NCBI GenBank assembly: GCA_900617975.1
Contig: UZAE01012916.1
Location: 1-12,493 of the forward strand
Reading direction: 5' to 3'
Length of the DNA stretch: 12,493 nucleotides
Origin: Rodentolepis nana
Lineage: Eukaryota > Platyhelminthes > Cestoda > Cyclophyllidea > Hymenolepididae
The notes under the pieces are model-generated. The model saw nothing but the letters and a program-made list of their open reading frames with translations. It was not told the DNA's origin and did not search any database. A program made the translations under genes and the position numbers. Of this stretch, positions 1 to 7,617 are shown in pieces (the first letter of the stretch is position 1; each line of letters opens with the position of its first letter).

Positions 1-1
1 G

Positions 2-379
2 GGGACAAAGATTTTGCAATGCATGGACCGGCCGATGTCTTTCCACACAATGAAGGCCTTAATCAGGAGAGAATTCCAGACCTCAAGGTTCAACGAACTC
101 AAAGCTCGAACAAAGGAGAAACAGTGGACAGTGGCACTCTCCGACATACCCGACTGGCCAAGAATCGAAGCCGTTGCTGAGTTTAGACTACTTACCGGAC
201 ACGATTGCTTGGCAAAACACCTTCACAGATTGGGAGTATACACTCAACCCACATGCCCTCTATGTAACCTACAAGAGGAAATGGAGAAGACCCACCTGAT
301 TCGGTGTCCAGCCCTAAAGACAGCGACGGAAAGCCAAAGATACTGGGAAGCAAGAAGACTGCTAATGAACTGCTTTTAA
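2..379 (+). CDS. C-terminal end of LINE ORF2-type polyprotein (post-RT/RNase H zinc-knuckle region), 5' partial
   Basis: The frame is open from position 2 to the TAA at 377-379, giving 125 residues with no internal stop; the true start lies upstream of the window. Numbering from the TTG codon at 14, a basic stretch at residues 14-37 is followed by a T-G-H-D-C-L motif at 61-66 with H69 and H71. A C-x2-C-x9-H-x3-C cluster (C81, C84, H94, C98) comes next, then a conserved-looking C-P-A-L segment and a short tail. This arrangement is typical of the extreme C-terminus of arthropod non-LTR retrotransposon proteins of the I/Jockey/R1 type, after the reverse transcriptase and, where present, RNase H. 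The cysteine/histidine cluster is thought to bind nucleic acid. Catalytic domains are not in the window. The family assignment is from motif recognition, and the exact clade is uncertain. Confidence 0.85.
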   Translation, partial: GTKILQCMDRPMSFHTMKALIRREFQTSRFNELKARTKEKQWTVALSDIPDWPRIEAVAEFRLLTGHDCLAKHLHRLGVYTQPTCPLCNLQEEMEKTHLIRCPALKTATESQRYWEARRLLMNCF

Positions 380-397
380 TTAACTGCTATAAATGTA

Positions 398-407
398 CCC
401 CCCCCCC
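398..407 (+). repeat. C10 homopolymer in the LINE 3' UTR
   Basis: Ten consecutive cytosines sit 19 bases after the LINE stop codon. The corresponding place in the SINE-like copies is pyrimidine-rich but mixed C/T, so this pure run probably arose by slippage in this copy. Its length may also be affected by sequencing or assembly error. Confidence 0.9.
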
Positions 408-437
408 TCTTGGAGGAAGCTGAAGTGAAAGATTAAG

Positions 438-462
438 GGCTAATGATAAATATCATAAAGCC
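438..462 (+). other. Hairpin in the LINE 3' UTR, shared with the SINE-like tails
   Basis: The sequence can fold with GGCT (438-441) pairing to AGCC (459-462) and ATGAT (443-447) pairing to ATCAT (452-456). This leaves a 4-nt loop and a small 1x2 internal loop. It lies just upstream of the A-rich tail, where LINE reverse transcriptases of stringent type recognise their RNA. Copy C keeps the GGC/GCC base and four of five upper pairs. Copies B and D retain the primary sequence but pair less well. A role in recognition is inferred. Confidence 0.55.
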
Positions 463-485
463 TGCAATTTGAAATAAATAAATAC

Positions 486-1500
486 ATTCGAGTCTTTATC
501 TGCTGTAGTAATTTGATTAACAGTACTCAATTATTAAAATCGATCAATTTAATTTAAGTATAATTTGGAAAACAAATAATTAAGTCTACTCTTATTTTTT
601 AAATCGCATTAACAAAAGTGGAGCAAATTGAATGGGAATTCGATTGCTTGTTGTAGGCAATGGCATTTATTAGAGCCGAGTAACGTGAAATTAAAATATT
701 TTAGCATGTTTTTGATATTTGTTTAATTTTAAACCTATTATTATTGTTATTTCTTATGCCCAACCCTTTAAAATAGTAGTTCTCAGAAATGACGCCTTAT
801 AGGCCAAAAGCCCATATCTTTCAGTGTTGTATTTACAAAGATCAGAAAAACGCACAGTGAAAAGTATCAGTGAGATATTGATATTTCGTGAAGGAAATCA
901 GCGTTTTTTTAACTGTATGCAAAGTTGTTATTAATCTATTTGAATTAAAGTTTGGGTTTTTTTTTGTTCAACTGGTGGTTGACAACAAAGACAGAATAGA
1001 TGATTAGGTATTTCACAATTTTGTTTAGATTTTTCTGATAGTAAGTGAATACGTATACCCAAATTTATCAGCCGAAAAAATATCATAATCCACTGGTATC
1101 GAGGGGAATTTTTAAACGTGATAGAGCTCAGAGTTTTGAAATTCGTGCTAAGATCATAATTTTACAAGTTTTGGTAAATTGAAATGTTAAATATATTGTA
1201 ATAATTAATAATGTTAGATTCAGTACAACTCGGCCTAATACGTTATGACAATTACTATTTCATACGAGGCATTAGTTTTACCAAAATTAACAAATTTCAA
1301 AGATTTATGTTGAACAATAGGTAGGTGACACGCGTGCGCTACAATATATCTATTGAAAAGACAGCGACGAATTCCGATATGTCAACTTCTTCTTCGTTTT
1401 AAACAAGCATGATTCCTTTTCCTCCAAATCAGTGTAATCCAATTTTAGTTCAATTTTATATAATTGAACATTGCTATTCTGATATAACTAATTTATTTTT
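486..1500. other. AT-rich non-coding stretch, no gene seen
   Basis: No reading frame of note and no recognisable repeat was found here. Local items are a CpG-containing palindrome, CACGCGTG, at 1329-1336 and an AT-rich inverted repeat at 1448-1469, described separately. The base composition is like the rest of the window outside the transposons. Confidence 0.6.
1448..1469. repeat. Perfect 8-bp inverted repeat (hairpin)
   Basis: GTTCAATT (1448-1455) and AATTGAAC (1462-1469) are perfect reverse complements around a 6-nt AT loop. There is no T-run or gene next to it, so it is probably a chance palindrome of AT-rich DNA. Confidence 0.6.
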
Positions 1501-1526
1501 TTTTCAAAATTGGTCAAATTCGCACG

Positions 1527-1538
1527 CACACACACACA
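1527..1538. repeat. (CA)6 microsatellite
   Basis: Six CA units preceded by related CGCACG sequence, so the impure tract starts about 1521. It accounts for the cysteine/valine/alanine-rich end of the minus-strand open frame here. Confidence 0.85.
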
Positions 1539-2459
1539 TAGCACTACAAGAGTGACTAACCGAAAATTGACCAAGTGTATCGAGTGGGAATTGTTTCATC
1601 GTGCGCATAATTGGTTTTCTCTCGACAGAAAAGCTATGCCTTTCTCTGGAAATACTGTTTAGCATCTTTGAGCAATTAAGGACTAACATGAACGACATGA
1701 CACTGCCGACATCGAAGGGGTGAATAAATAGCCAATATGATTCGTGCTGAAGCAATGATAATAAAAGTTAATTTGAATAAACTGGGGAACATTCGTTAAT
1801 AATTTGAAAGATAGAACAGAAATACATAGATCAATTTGAATAAGAATTATTATATTAAATAGAGGGAGAGTAATCTGAAGTAAATACGATGAGAGATCAG
1901 AACTTTATAACTTTGCTTATTTAAGTAATGCCCTTGGTCACAAACCCGCCTGAGTGATAATAACCACGTGACATTTGATAATAGTTTATGTAATAAACGA
2001 CATTCGTAAAAGAATCAATCATAAATTTGGTGTGATTATTTTTTTTGGATTGAGAAAATGTTCTGGTATATTCATGAGATCTTTGAAAGCAACTGTTCTC
2101 TTTTTCCAACCACTTTAGCATGTTGGAAAATCGTTTGCACAATTCAAGCAGATGCAACGAAGAAATGCACTTTCTTCTTTTGAACTTATTCAACCAGTCA
2201 TTTTATAATTTTAATACATTAGCGCATTCGTGAAAGTGTTTTTAGCCTTATCTTGGTCTTGGAGTCTACAATAAACTACTCCCTATATTAGCCAAAGTTT
2301 ATCGGTTTGCTTAACCATTCCACTTACAGAGTGAGCACCATTGGGAACTCATCCAATGACCTCTGACAAGAAGATTTAATGAAAAAATGTGCACATATTG
2401 ATGGATAATAGTCCTTACTTTATGTGAGGAAGTGTCTATAACAATTGATTTGAAATTGT

Positions 2460-2475
2460 CAAAATTTAAATTTTG
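2460..2475. repeat. 16-nt perfect AT-rich palindrome
   Basis: CAAAATTTAAATTTTG reads the same on both strands. No flanking duplication or element boundary was recognised, and chance is likely in such AT-rich sequence. Confidence 0.6.
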
Positions 2476-2724
2476 GCAAAGCCTACCAGAACACCTATCC
2501 TGTTGGTAGGACTAAGTCAGGCGTTAAACTTACTATATCTCGTTTATCGGACACAGATGATATAGATAGCGTGTTACTGCATATCGTCTTAAAGCCCAAA
2601 TTTTGTCGAAATTTCATAGTTTTAAATTTTGAAGTTATTAATATACGAATTCAGTTAACTTTTTAATATATTTTTTGTATTTTGCCTATGTAAATTCATT
2701 AATCTAAAATTACTCTATCATCGA

Positions 2725-4230
2725 TTGGATCATATTGAAAATGTTAATTTTAGCTTTATACCTAAAAACTTAAGAGAAATAGGGTTACAAAATTGCCCTG
2801 GAGCGGCAGAAAATTTCATTTCGAGGTTCACTATCAGACCTTTTTATTGCCATGATATTCTGGCTGAGCATCTCATCGTTTCCAATAAATACGAATTCCA
2901 AAAGAAAAAAAGCTAAATGTTTGTCTATATTCTTCAACCGTTTCTGAGACTTGTGTCAATGCGATTTAAGGTCTAATAACACTTAATATCCTTTGTGAAT
3001 TAGTGCCTGAGAATAAAATTCGAAAGTTAATCTTTTAAGTTATTTATTTTTTCGAGAGTTTCTTATGTTGGATTTCTTTCTTAAATTTATAACCATGTAT
3101 TAACTTTGTACCAATAATTTTTTGCGAATTCTTGTTAATACTAATGAATGCAATTCCGTGGTGAAAAATGCTTAATTTGGACCATTGAGGTAAATTGGCT
3201 CAACTTTAGCCGTATTTTAACCTCTTTATTTATTTAACATTATTCTGAAGACGTTATTTCGTTAGTCAATACCTACCCACGCATTTATTATATTTTTCAA
3301 ACGAAATCTCGATTTCGGAAATTTAAAAAAGGTTTCTCGTAGTTATTTTGATCGATGTATAGAAATTATAATTCGATTTGCAGAACAAAGGCCTACAATA
3401 AATTTAAGATTTACATTCTATGTATGTATTCCATTTCAAAATCCAATTTTTTTTCTTGAACGACACATTTGTTAACTAAATTTTCCACTCTATTCTAAAC
3501 ATCAAAGGGATATTTAATTCACACATTTGTAATGATATTTTAGTAAGTGTGCGACCTGAAAACCTTACAAAAAGTGCTTAACATCTTTACGCGACACAGA
3601 AATGTGATCTGAAAATTGACCACTTGGAATGTGAATGATTAAAAGAGAACTCAATTTTTCATAGATGTTAACAAAATCTTATGTTCGCACTTTACGTTAC
3701 AAAAAAGCAAAAAGTGGAAGTACTAAGTTCCAAAATGTTTTTTTCAATAAAGAGAAAAAAGTAGTCTTTAAATAAAAAAATTTTTCATTAACAAAAAAGA
3801 TGAATTTCTTTTCAATCGCATCACACAATTAACTTTAAGACCTTATGGAATAACTTCAAGCGATTCAGTGAAATGATATAACAAAGCACTATATCCAACG
3901 CTCCTCTTGGGGGTGTAAGAGTCTGTTGAAAAAATCGGGAGAGCAAATGGCAAGTCGAACTATTGATTTATAGAATACTTGGAGAAGAAAATGCGATGAA
4001 AGCAAAGATGGCTACCTTACCAAACTCTCCTTCTTGTGGAATAAAGGTTCGTTTTTACATTGGCAGGACTTTGGCCAGTACCATCACAAAATATTTCAAA
4101 ACAAAGTTTTCAATGTCATTCGGCTACAATTTGGCCAAAACCCTGGCCTAAGTCGTTGCATTAACATAGGCTGGGGAGATATTCGAGGAAATTTTAATTG
4201 TTAAAGGTGCTAGAATTCCTGCCTCATTGA
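2725..4230. other. AT-rich non-coding stretch, no supported gene
   Basis: Short + strand open frames at 2725-2916 (TTG start) and 3963-4151 (non-ATG start) encode 62-63 residues without recognisable motifs. No splice-site pair, repeat family or RNA gene could be recognised. Scattered A and T homopolymers occur, notably about 3705-3800. Confidence 0.55.
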
Positions 4231-4237
4231 AAATTTT

Positions 4238-4309
4238 CTTTTAAGCTATCTCCTTCCTTCTTTTCGGTCAGTGTGTTTTGTTGAATTAATGGCTTACATA
4301 GCTTAAAAG
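4238..4309. repeat. 12-bp perfect inverted repeat, 48-nt spacer
   Basis: CTTTTAAGCTAT at 4238-4249 and its reverse complement ATAGCTTAAAAG at 4298-4309 are perfect over 12 bp, with partial matching for a few bases outside. The spacer has no obvious function. It could be a small fold-back or MITE remnant, but I see no convincing flanking target-site duplication. Confidence 0.45.
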
Positions 4310-5869
4310 GAAGACACCAGTTGAAGTATTTCAAAATATTCCGGCATAGAAAACTGTCTAAAATTAGCTAGAGAGGGAAGGATCGGGTTTAAGTAGATAT
4401 TTAGTGGGGAAATATTTTGATTTCTGATTGTTTTTTGCCCCTTTTTCCAAATAGTAAATTGTTTCAGGTTTCAATTTCAACCATTTTTTTTAAAGTTCAG
4501 GAGACAATTCCTATTTCACGAGTAAATGCATCCGTCTAGGCATTCAGGATTTATGTTCTAGAAATTAATTTAAATTATTTTATAATTACTTCAGACAAAT
4601 ATATGCTTAGAATCGTGAAGACACTAGCAGAATTGCAAGCAAAATAACAAGATTTCGATGTTTTAGGGTACACTGAAGTTCACTGCCAGCGAACTTTGTA
4701 TTTCTAGGTGATACCAAGAATACGAACAAGCCACAATATGGCTTAAAATTATAATTATCGGAAATGATTCATTTTCGTGTTTTTATAATGTTTTTTTTAT
4801 TTTTAGAAATTATTTTCTCTTATTTTTTTATGAAGATGAAGGTTGTATTAACTCCCCTAAGCAGCTTCAGATTTCGACAGGATCATAAAAGAGGTGGATT
4901 TTATGTCAAATTTCTCTTCAAGGTTTTTGAAATACCTTTTGATGAGGCTTTTGTTGCTATCAAAGGTAGAAATAGCGATTTTTCCAGCCTTTAGTGATAT
5001 GCTTTATATTTATATGCACATATTTATGATTAACCACAAAATCGTATAAAATCTTATTATTTTCGTTTATAATTTACTTTTAAATGCAATTTAATTTCTT
5101 CTAAGCTTTCATGATATATATATGATTGTTATATTTAGTAATGGTGGGATTTGTGTAAACTAGTTGAGTAGAGTAATGTTCATTCATATTCAACTTTCTA
5201 TATTGTCATTCTAATGTATCATTCTCAGTTGCTATGGTTTCTCAAATAATCGTAACAGTCAAGCTCCCTTACTCGAAAATAGACCAAAAAATAACTAGAT
5301 GGAGATATATGAGGGTATCGCAGATCAAATCATATTTCCCATAGGAATAAACAAATTTATGTTATCCTAAATGATCCAGAAACACGGTCAAATCAATCTC
5401 TCACTTGTTATGCGACTAAAACACACAAGAACCAATTGAAGGATATAAGTGAATAAATTTCTTCGATATTAAAGTATATGCGCACTTCTATACGTGGGCA
5501 TTTGCAAGATTTCAACTTTTTTATTAATTTAAATAAATTAGTTCAATTTAGTAGTATATCTTGGTGAATTGGTCTTTCTATTTTGCGATTTTGATAGTCC
5601 TAATGGTTGTCACTAATTTGAAACAACCCCAGAAATGAAAATGCAAGGAAAGAAACAATTAAAGAAACACAGAACAAGATTAATTCTTCTTCTTCTACTT
5701 ATTTTCTTCTAGCATACGTCCTGAAATAGTTTACTGACCTTAAAACAACGAAGAAGCATATACCATCCAAATTATCAGCATCATCGTACCAGAAATTCCA
5801 AAGATTTAAGTGTATTTGATTCACTAATGATGTCAAATAGTAAGGATTTTCTTACGCCGATAAATTAGG
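4310..5869. other. AT-rich non-coding stretch, no supported gene
   Basis: The + strand open frame at 4764-4994 encodes 76 phenylalanine-rich residues and reads as translated AT-rich DNA. A pyrimidine tract ending in CTTCTAG at 5687-5712 resembles a splice acceptor, but every frame after it stops within a few codons. Nothing else was recognised. Confidence 0.55.
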
Positions 5870-6080
5870 TGTTTCGGGTGCCTTCAGGATTAGCAGCCGA
5901 TCAAAGGGAAATTGACCGTTTGCAGGATAAAAGATAAAAAGGTGAGAGACAACGCTGACAGACATAGAGAATCATAACGGGACAGTGCGACTGTAGATTA
6001 GCGGTCAATAGGGACAGGAGATCAATTGGTGAGGGAAAAGTCAAAGTATTCGAAAGACTTGATCACTTCAAGGGAAAATT
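5870..6080. other. Slightly GC-richer island of unknown nature
   Basis: This ~200 bp is visibly less AT-rich than its surroundings. No frame stays open beyond a few dozen codons, and the segment does not match the SINE-like family or the LINE tail. It may be a remnant of another repeat, an old exon or a regulatory patch, and I cannot tell which. Confidence 0.3.
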
Positions 6081-6303
6081 GCTACATCTTCCGTATTTAA
6101 CAAATCAACAGTGCCCAAGACATTAATTAGTCCAGTTAGTAGTATTTAAAAAAATTATTCTGAACCATTATAAGTACTTGTATAACCTATACATTTTCTT
6201 CCTAACAAAATACCAATTTAAACAGCAAATTACGTGACACCATGAGCAAAGGTAATCGTTTGGCTGTCAATTTCAGTAATTTGAGTTTTTCAAGTATTTA
6301 TAA

Positions 6304-6313
6304 TCAGTTAATT
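6304..6313. repeat. Target-site duplication of copy A, left side
   Basis: TCAGTTAATT here matches TCTGTTAATT at 6630-6639 at 9 of 10 positions. The two flank the A-rich-tail end and the GGCGCGCG end of copy A exactly where retroposition predicts. Confidence 0.55.
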
Positions 6314-6629
6314 TTATTAACTAATTGGTATACAATAGTTTACATTAGCCCTTTTGTTGACTTTGGAATTCACAGAAGGGAGGAACATCAGTCACAGAAA
6401 GTTGAGATGGGGAATGGAACAGAAGAGGGATTTAAAGACGTAGAAGTGACAGACAGACACAAAGGTAGAGAAAAAGGTAGGATGAGTACTGTGGAAAAGG
6501 TCGAATATGGCATACAGTTGATCATGGTAGTTTGAAGTGAGAAGCCAACTGCCCGTAAATAGACTTTTTTGCCGTATGAGTATACGTTGCCCAGGGTGCA
6601 CCACGTGGAGGTAAATCTGTCGCGCGCCT
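6314..6629 (-). mobile_element. SINE-like element, copy A (minus strand)
   Basis: The element is read on the minus strand. Its 5' end is at about 6628 (GGCGCGCG), followed by the conserved head with CCACGTGGTGCACC (6591-6604 region), GTATACTC, a run of A before AGTCTAT, then a motif near CAGTACTCA. A long pyrimidine tract follows, then the tail CTGTGAATT...GGGCTAATG and an AT-rich end at about 6314-6330. The tail is more decayed than in B or C: the AACGCCTGCC block is largely lost. A 9/10 direct repeat flanks it. The purine-rich antisense strand keeps a frame open from an ATG at 6242 across much of the copy. The relationship to copies B, C and D is seen directly; classification as a SINE or deleted LINE is inferred. 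Confidence 0.85.
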
Positions 6630-6639
6630 TCTGTTAATT
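6630..6639. repeat. Target-site duplication of copy A, right side
   Basis: Partner of 6304-6313 (9/10 match), immediately outside the 5' end of copy A. Confidence 0.55.
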
Positions 6640-7159
6640 GTCATACAGTCTGAGAGAGCACCAAGCGCTGTTCTCCATTTCTCAAGGTCTGCAAAACAAA
6701 GACATAGCTAGCGAGTACTAGACAAAATGCCTGTCTGTTAAGTGTCGTGAGCTAAGCTTATTAACAAGGGTCAAAATTCTGAATGATATATTAATGGCCT
6801 TGATGTGTTAGGAACATTATGGTTTGAAAAATGAACAACAGAGAAAATTTCAACTTTATTGGTTGCTTTATCGACCTGAAGGAGAATTCATGACCACTTT
6901 TAATTAAATTTTCATTTAATTCTCACAAAGAATAGATGGAAAAGTTTTGCAACCAATCATCCAGAATATATCATTTACATTGAAAAGGCAATTTTGCCAC
7001 CAATGCTTGAGCAATGTTTTAAATGACAACTTTGATCATACTTTTGTAGGATATAAGTGGATAGCTTTAACCCAAAACGTAACAGTTTCATTAGTATTGA
7101 AGAAAATTGTGCGATTTGAATAGTTAGGTTTCTAATGAAGTTGTAGTGAGGCTTGATGA

Positions 7160-7169
7160 GGGGGGGGGG
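7160..7169. repeat. G10 homopolymer
   Basis: Ten consecutive guanines in otherwise AT-rich DNA. It resembles the C10 in the LINE 3' UTR in length, but the flanking bases do not match the LINE on either strand, so it is not taken as a LINE remnant. Confidence 0.85.
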
Positions 7170-7262
7170 AGTTGGGTCGTGGTTGGTCGACCACAAAGCG
7201 TTGTTATGTACTTTTTTTACGAAATATATAGTAGGCCATTATTTTACTGTCTCACATCTACT

Positions 7263-7276
7263 GTGCTATTGAATAT
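7263..7276. repeat. Target-site duplication of copy B, left side
   Basis: GTGCTATTGAATAT matches GTGCTACTGAATAT at 7604-7617 at 13 of 14 positions, directly next to the tail end of copy B. This is the clearest duplication in the window. Confidence 0.85.
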
Positions 7277-7531
7277 TTATTTAGTTATTCCAAATGGCAG
7301 GCGTTTCGATATTCATCATTAGCTCTTAGTTGATTTCAAACTTCACAGAGAGGAGGAACATCAAAGAGAGAAAAAATCAAGAGTGGGGTGGATAGATGAG
7401 AGATTCACAGATGTAAATCAGACAGAAAGACACAGAAGAAGTGAAAATGTAGGGTGAGTACTGTAGAAGTGGTCGACTATGACAGACAATGAGGTCATGG
7501 TAGTTAGAGGTCAGAAGTCAACTTCTGGTTT

Positions 7532-7593
7532 ATAGACTATTTTGCCTTTTGAGTATACGTTGCCCAGGGTGCACCACGTGGAGGTAAGTCTAT
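7532..7593 (-). other. Terminal hairpin of the SINE-like 5' domain (copy B)
   Basis: On the element's sense strand, ATAGACT near the 5' end (7587-7593) can pair perfectly with AGTCTAT about 50 nt later (7532-7538). The conserved GTGCACC/CAACGTATACTC block lies in the loop. The same pairing is present in C (9 bp) and D (7 bp), and partly in A. Confidence 0.5.
7581..7589 (+). promoter_or_regulatory. Consensus 5' splice-donor sequence antisense to copy B
   Basis: GAG|GTAAGT on the + strand, which is antisense to the element, matches the metazoan donor consensus from -1 to +6. Copy A has GAG|GTAAAT at 6608-6616. Copy D has the full GAGGTAAGT on its antisense strand at 11909-11917. Copy C has lost the GT. 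Use as a splice site is inferred and depends on transcription through here. Confidence 0.35.
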
Positions 7594-7603
7594 CGCGCAC
7601 CCC

Positions 7604-7617
7604 GTGCTACTGAATAT
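7604..7617. repeat. Target-site duplication of copy B, right side
   Basis: Partner of 7263-7276 (13/14 match), immediately outside the GGTGCGCG end of copy B. Confidence 0.85.

Larger units (their letters stand above)
1..485 (+). mobile_element. 3' end of a non-LTR retrotransposon (LINE), cut off by the window edge
   Basis: This is the terminal part of a LINE on the + strand. It consists of the end of the ORF (stop at 377-379), a ~100 bp 3' UTR, and a short A-rich tail of AATA units at about 471-485, after which the sequence becomes ordinary AT-rich DNA. A simple-repeat tail is the expected 3' end of an element integrated by target-primed reverse transcription. The 5' part and the upstream target-site duplication lie outside the window, so length and full-length status cannot be judged. 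The visible coding part has no frameshift or stop, which suggests a fairly young copy. The 3' UTR is shared with four SINE-like elements further right in this window. Confidence 0.88.
1501..2724. other. AT-rich non-coding stretch, no supported gene
   Basis: Two minus-strand open frames (1504-1755 and 1921-2193) begin only at TTG codons and encode low-complexity or unrecognised peptides. I do not call them genes. The stretch also holds a (CA)6 run and a 16-nt palindrome, listed separately. Confidence 0.55.
6629..7262. other. Spacer between SINE-like copies A and B; no gene
   Basis: AT-rich DNA with no supported gene. It includes a G10 run at 7160-7169 and a 10-nt palindrome TGGTCGACCA at 7184-7193. 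The minus-strand open frame at 6975-7196 has no ATG at its beginning and runs through the G10 tract, giving a proline run. I treat it as chance. Confidence 0.55.
7277..7603 (-). mobile_element. SINE-like element, copy B (minus strand, best-preserved and complete)
   Basis: Bounded on both sides by a 14-nt direct repeat (13/14), this copy defines the full unit of ~327 bp including tail. On the minus strand it begins GGTGCGCGATAGACTTACC. It then has the overlapping palindromes CCACGTGG and GGTGCACC, the block CAACGTATACTCAAAAGGC, and ATAGTCGACCACTTC with CAGTACTCACC. A pyrimidine-rich middle follows, then CTGTGAAG, GAGCTAATGAT and AACGCCTGCCATTTG, ending in an AATAA-type tail. By eye it is roughly 80% like copy D. 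I see no convincing Pol III A/B boxes; the AGTCGACCAC segment is only a weak B-box resemblance. No protein is encoded. The tail matches the LINE at 1-485. Confidence 0.9.

Noticed and set aside
398..407. C10 as a frameshift site in the LINE ORF
   Set aside because: It lies 19 bases after the stop codon, in the 3' UTR.
1504..2193. Two minus-strand open frames of 83 and 90 codons (1504-1755, 1921-2193)
   Set aside because: Both open only at TTG codons, show no recognisable motif, and one ends in a translated CA microsatellite. Such lengths are expected by chance here.
2725..2916. 63-codon + strand frame
   Set aside because: Starts at TTG, no motif, no splice signals, isolated in AT-rich DNA.
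3963..4151. 62-codon + strand frame
   Set aside because: Non-ATG start and no recognisable domain; the TTGGCC repeats inside look coincidental.
4764..4994. 76-codon + strand frame with a hydrophobic N-terminus resembling a signal or membrane segment
   Set aside because: The phenylalanine and isoleucine run is what T-rich DNA encodes by chance. There is no conserved motif or transcript signal.
5687..5712. Pyrimidine tract plus CTTCTAG resembling a 3' splice site
   Set aside because: All three frames downstream stop within a few codons and no partner donor or exon is visible.
7160..7169. G10 as a possible inverted LINE 3' UTR remnant (compare the C10 at 398-407)
   Set aside because: Sequences on either side of the homopolymer do not match the LINE on either strand.
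6975..7196. 73-codon minus-strand frame with a proline run
   Set aside because: The proline run is the translation of the G10 tract; no ATG at its start and no homology recognised.
7277..7603. tRNA-derived SINE with Pol III A and B boxes
   Set aside because: Only AGTCGACCAC vaguely resembles a B box, it sits too far from the 5' end, and no A box fits, so tRNA ancestry is not claimed.
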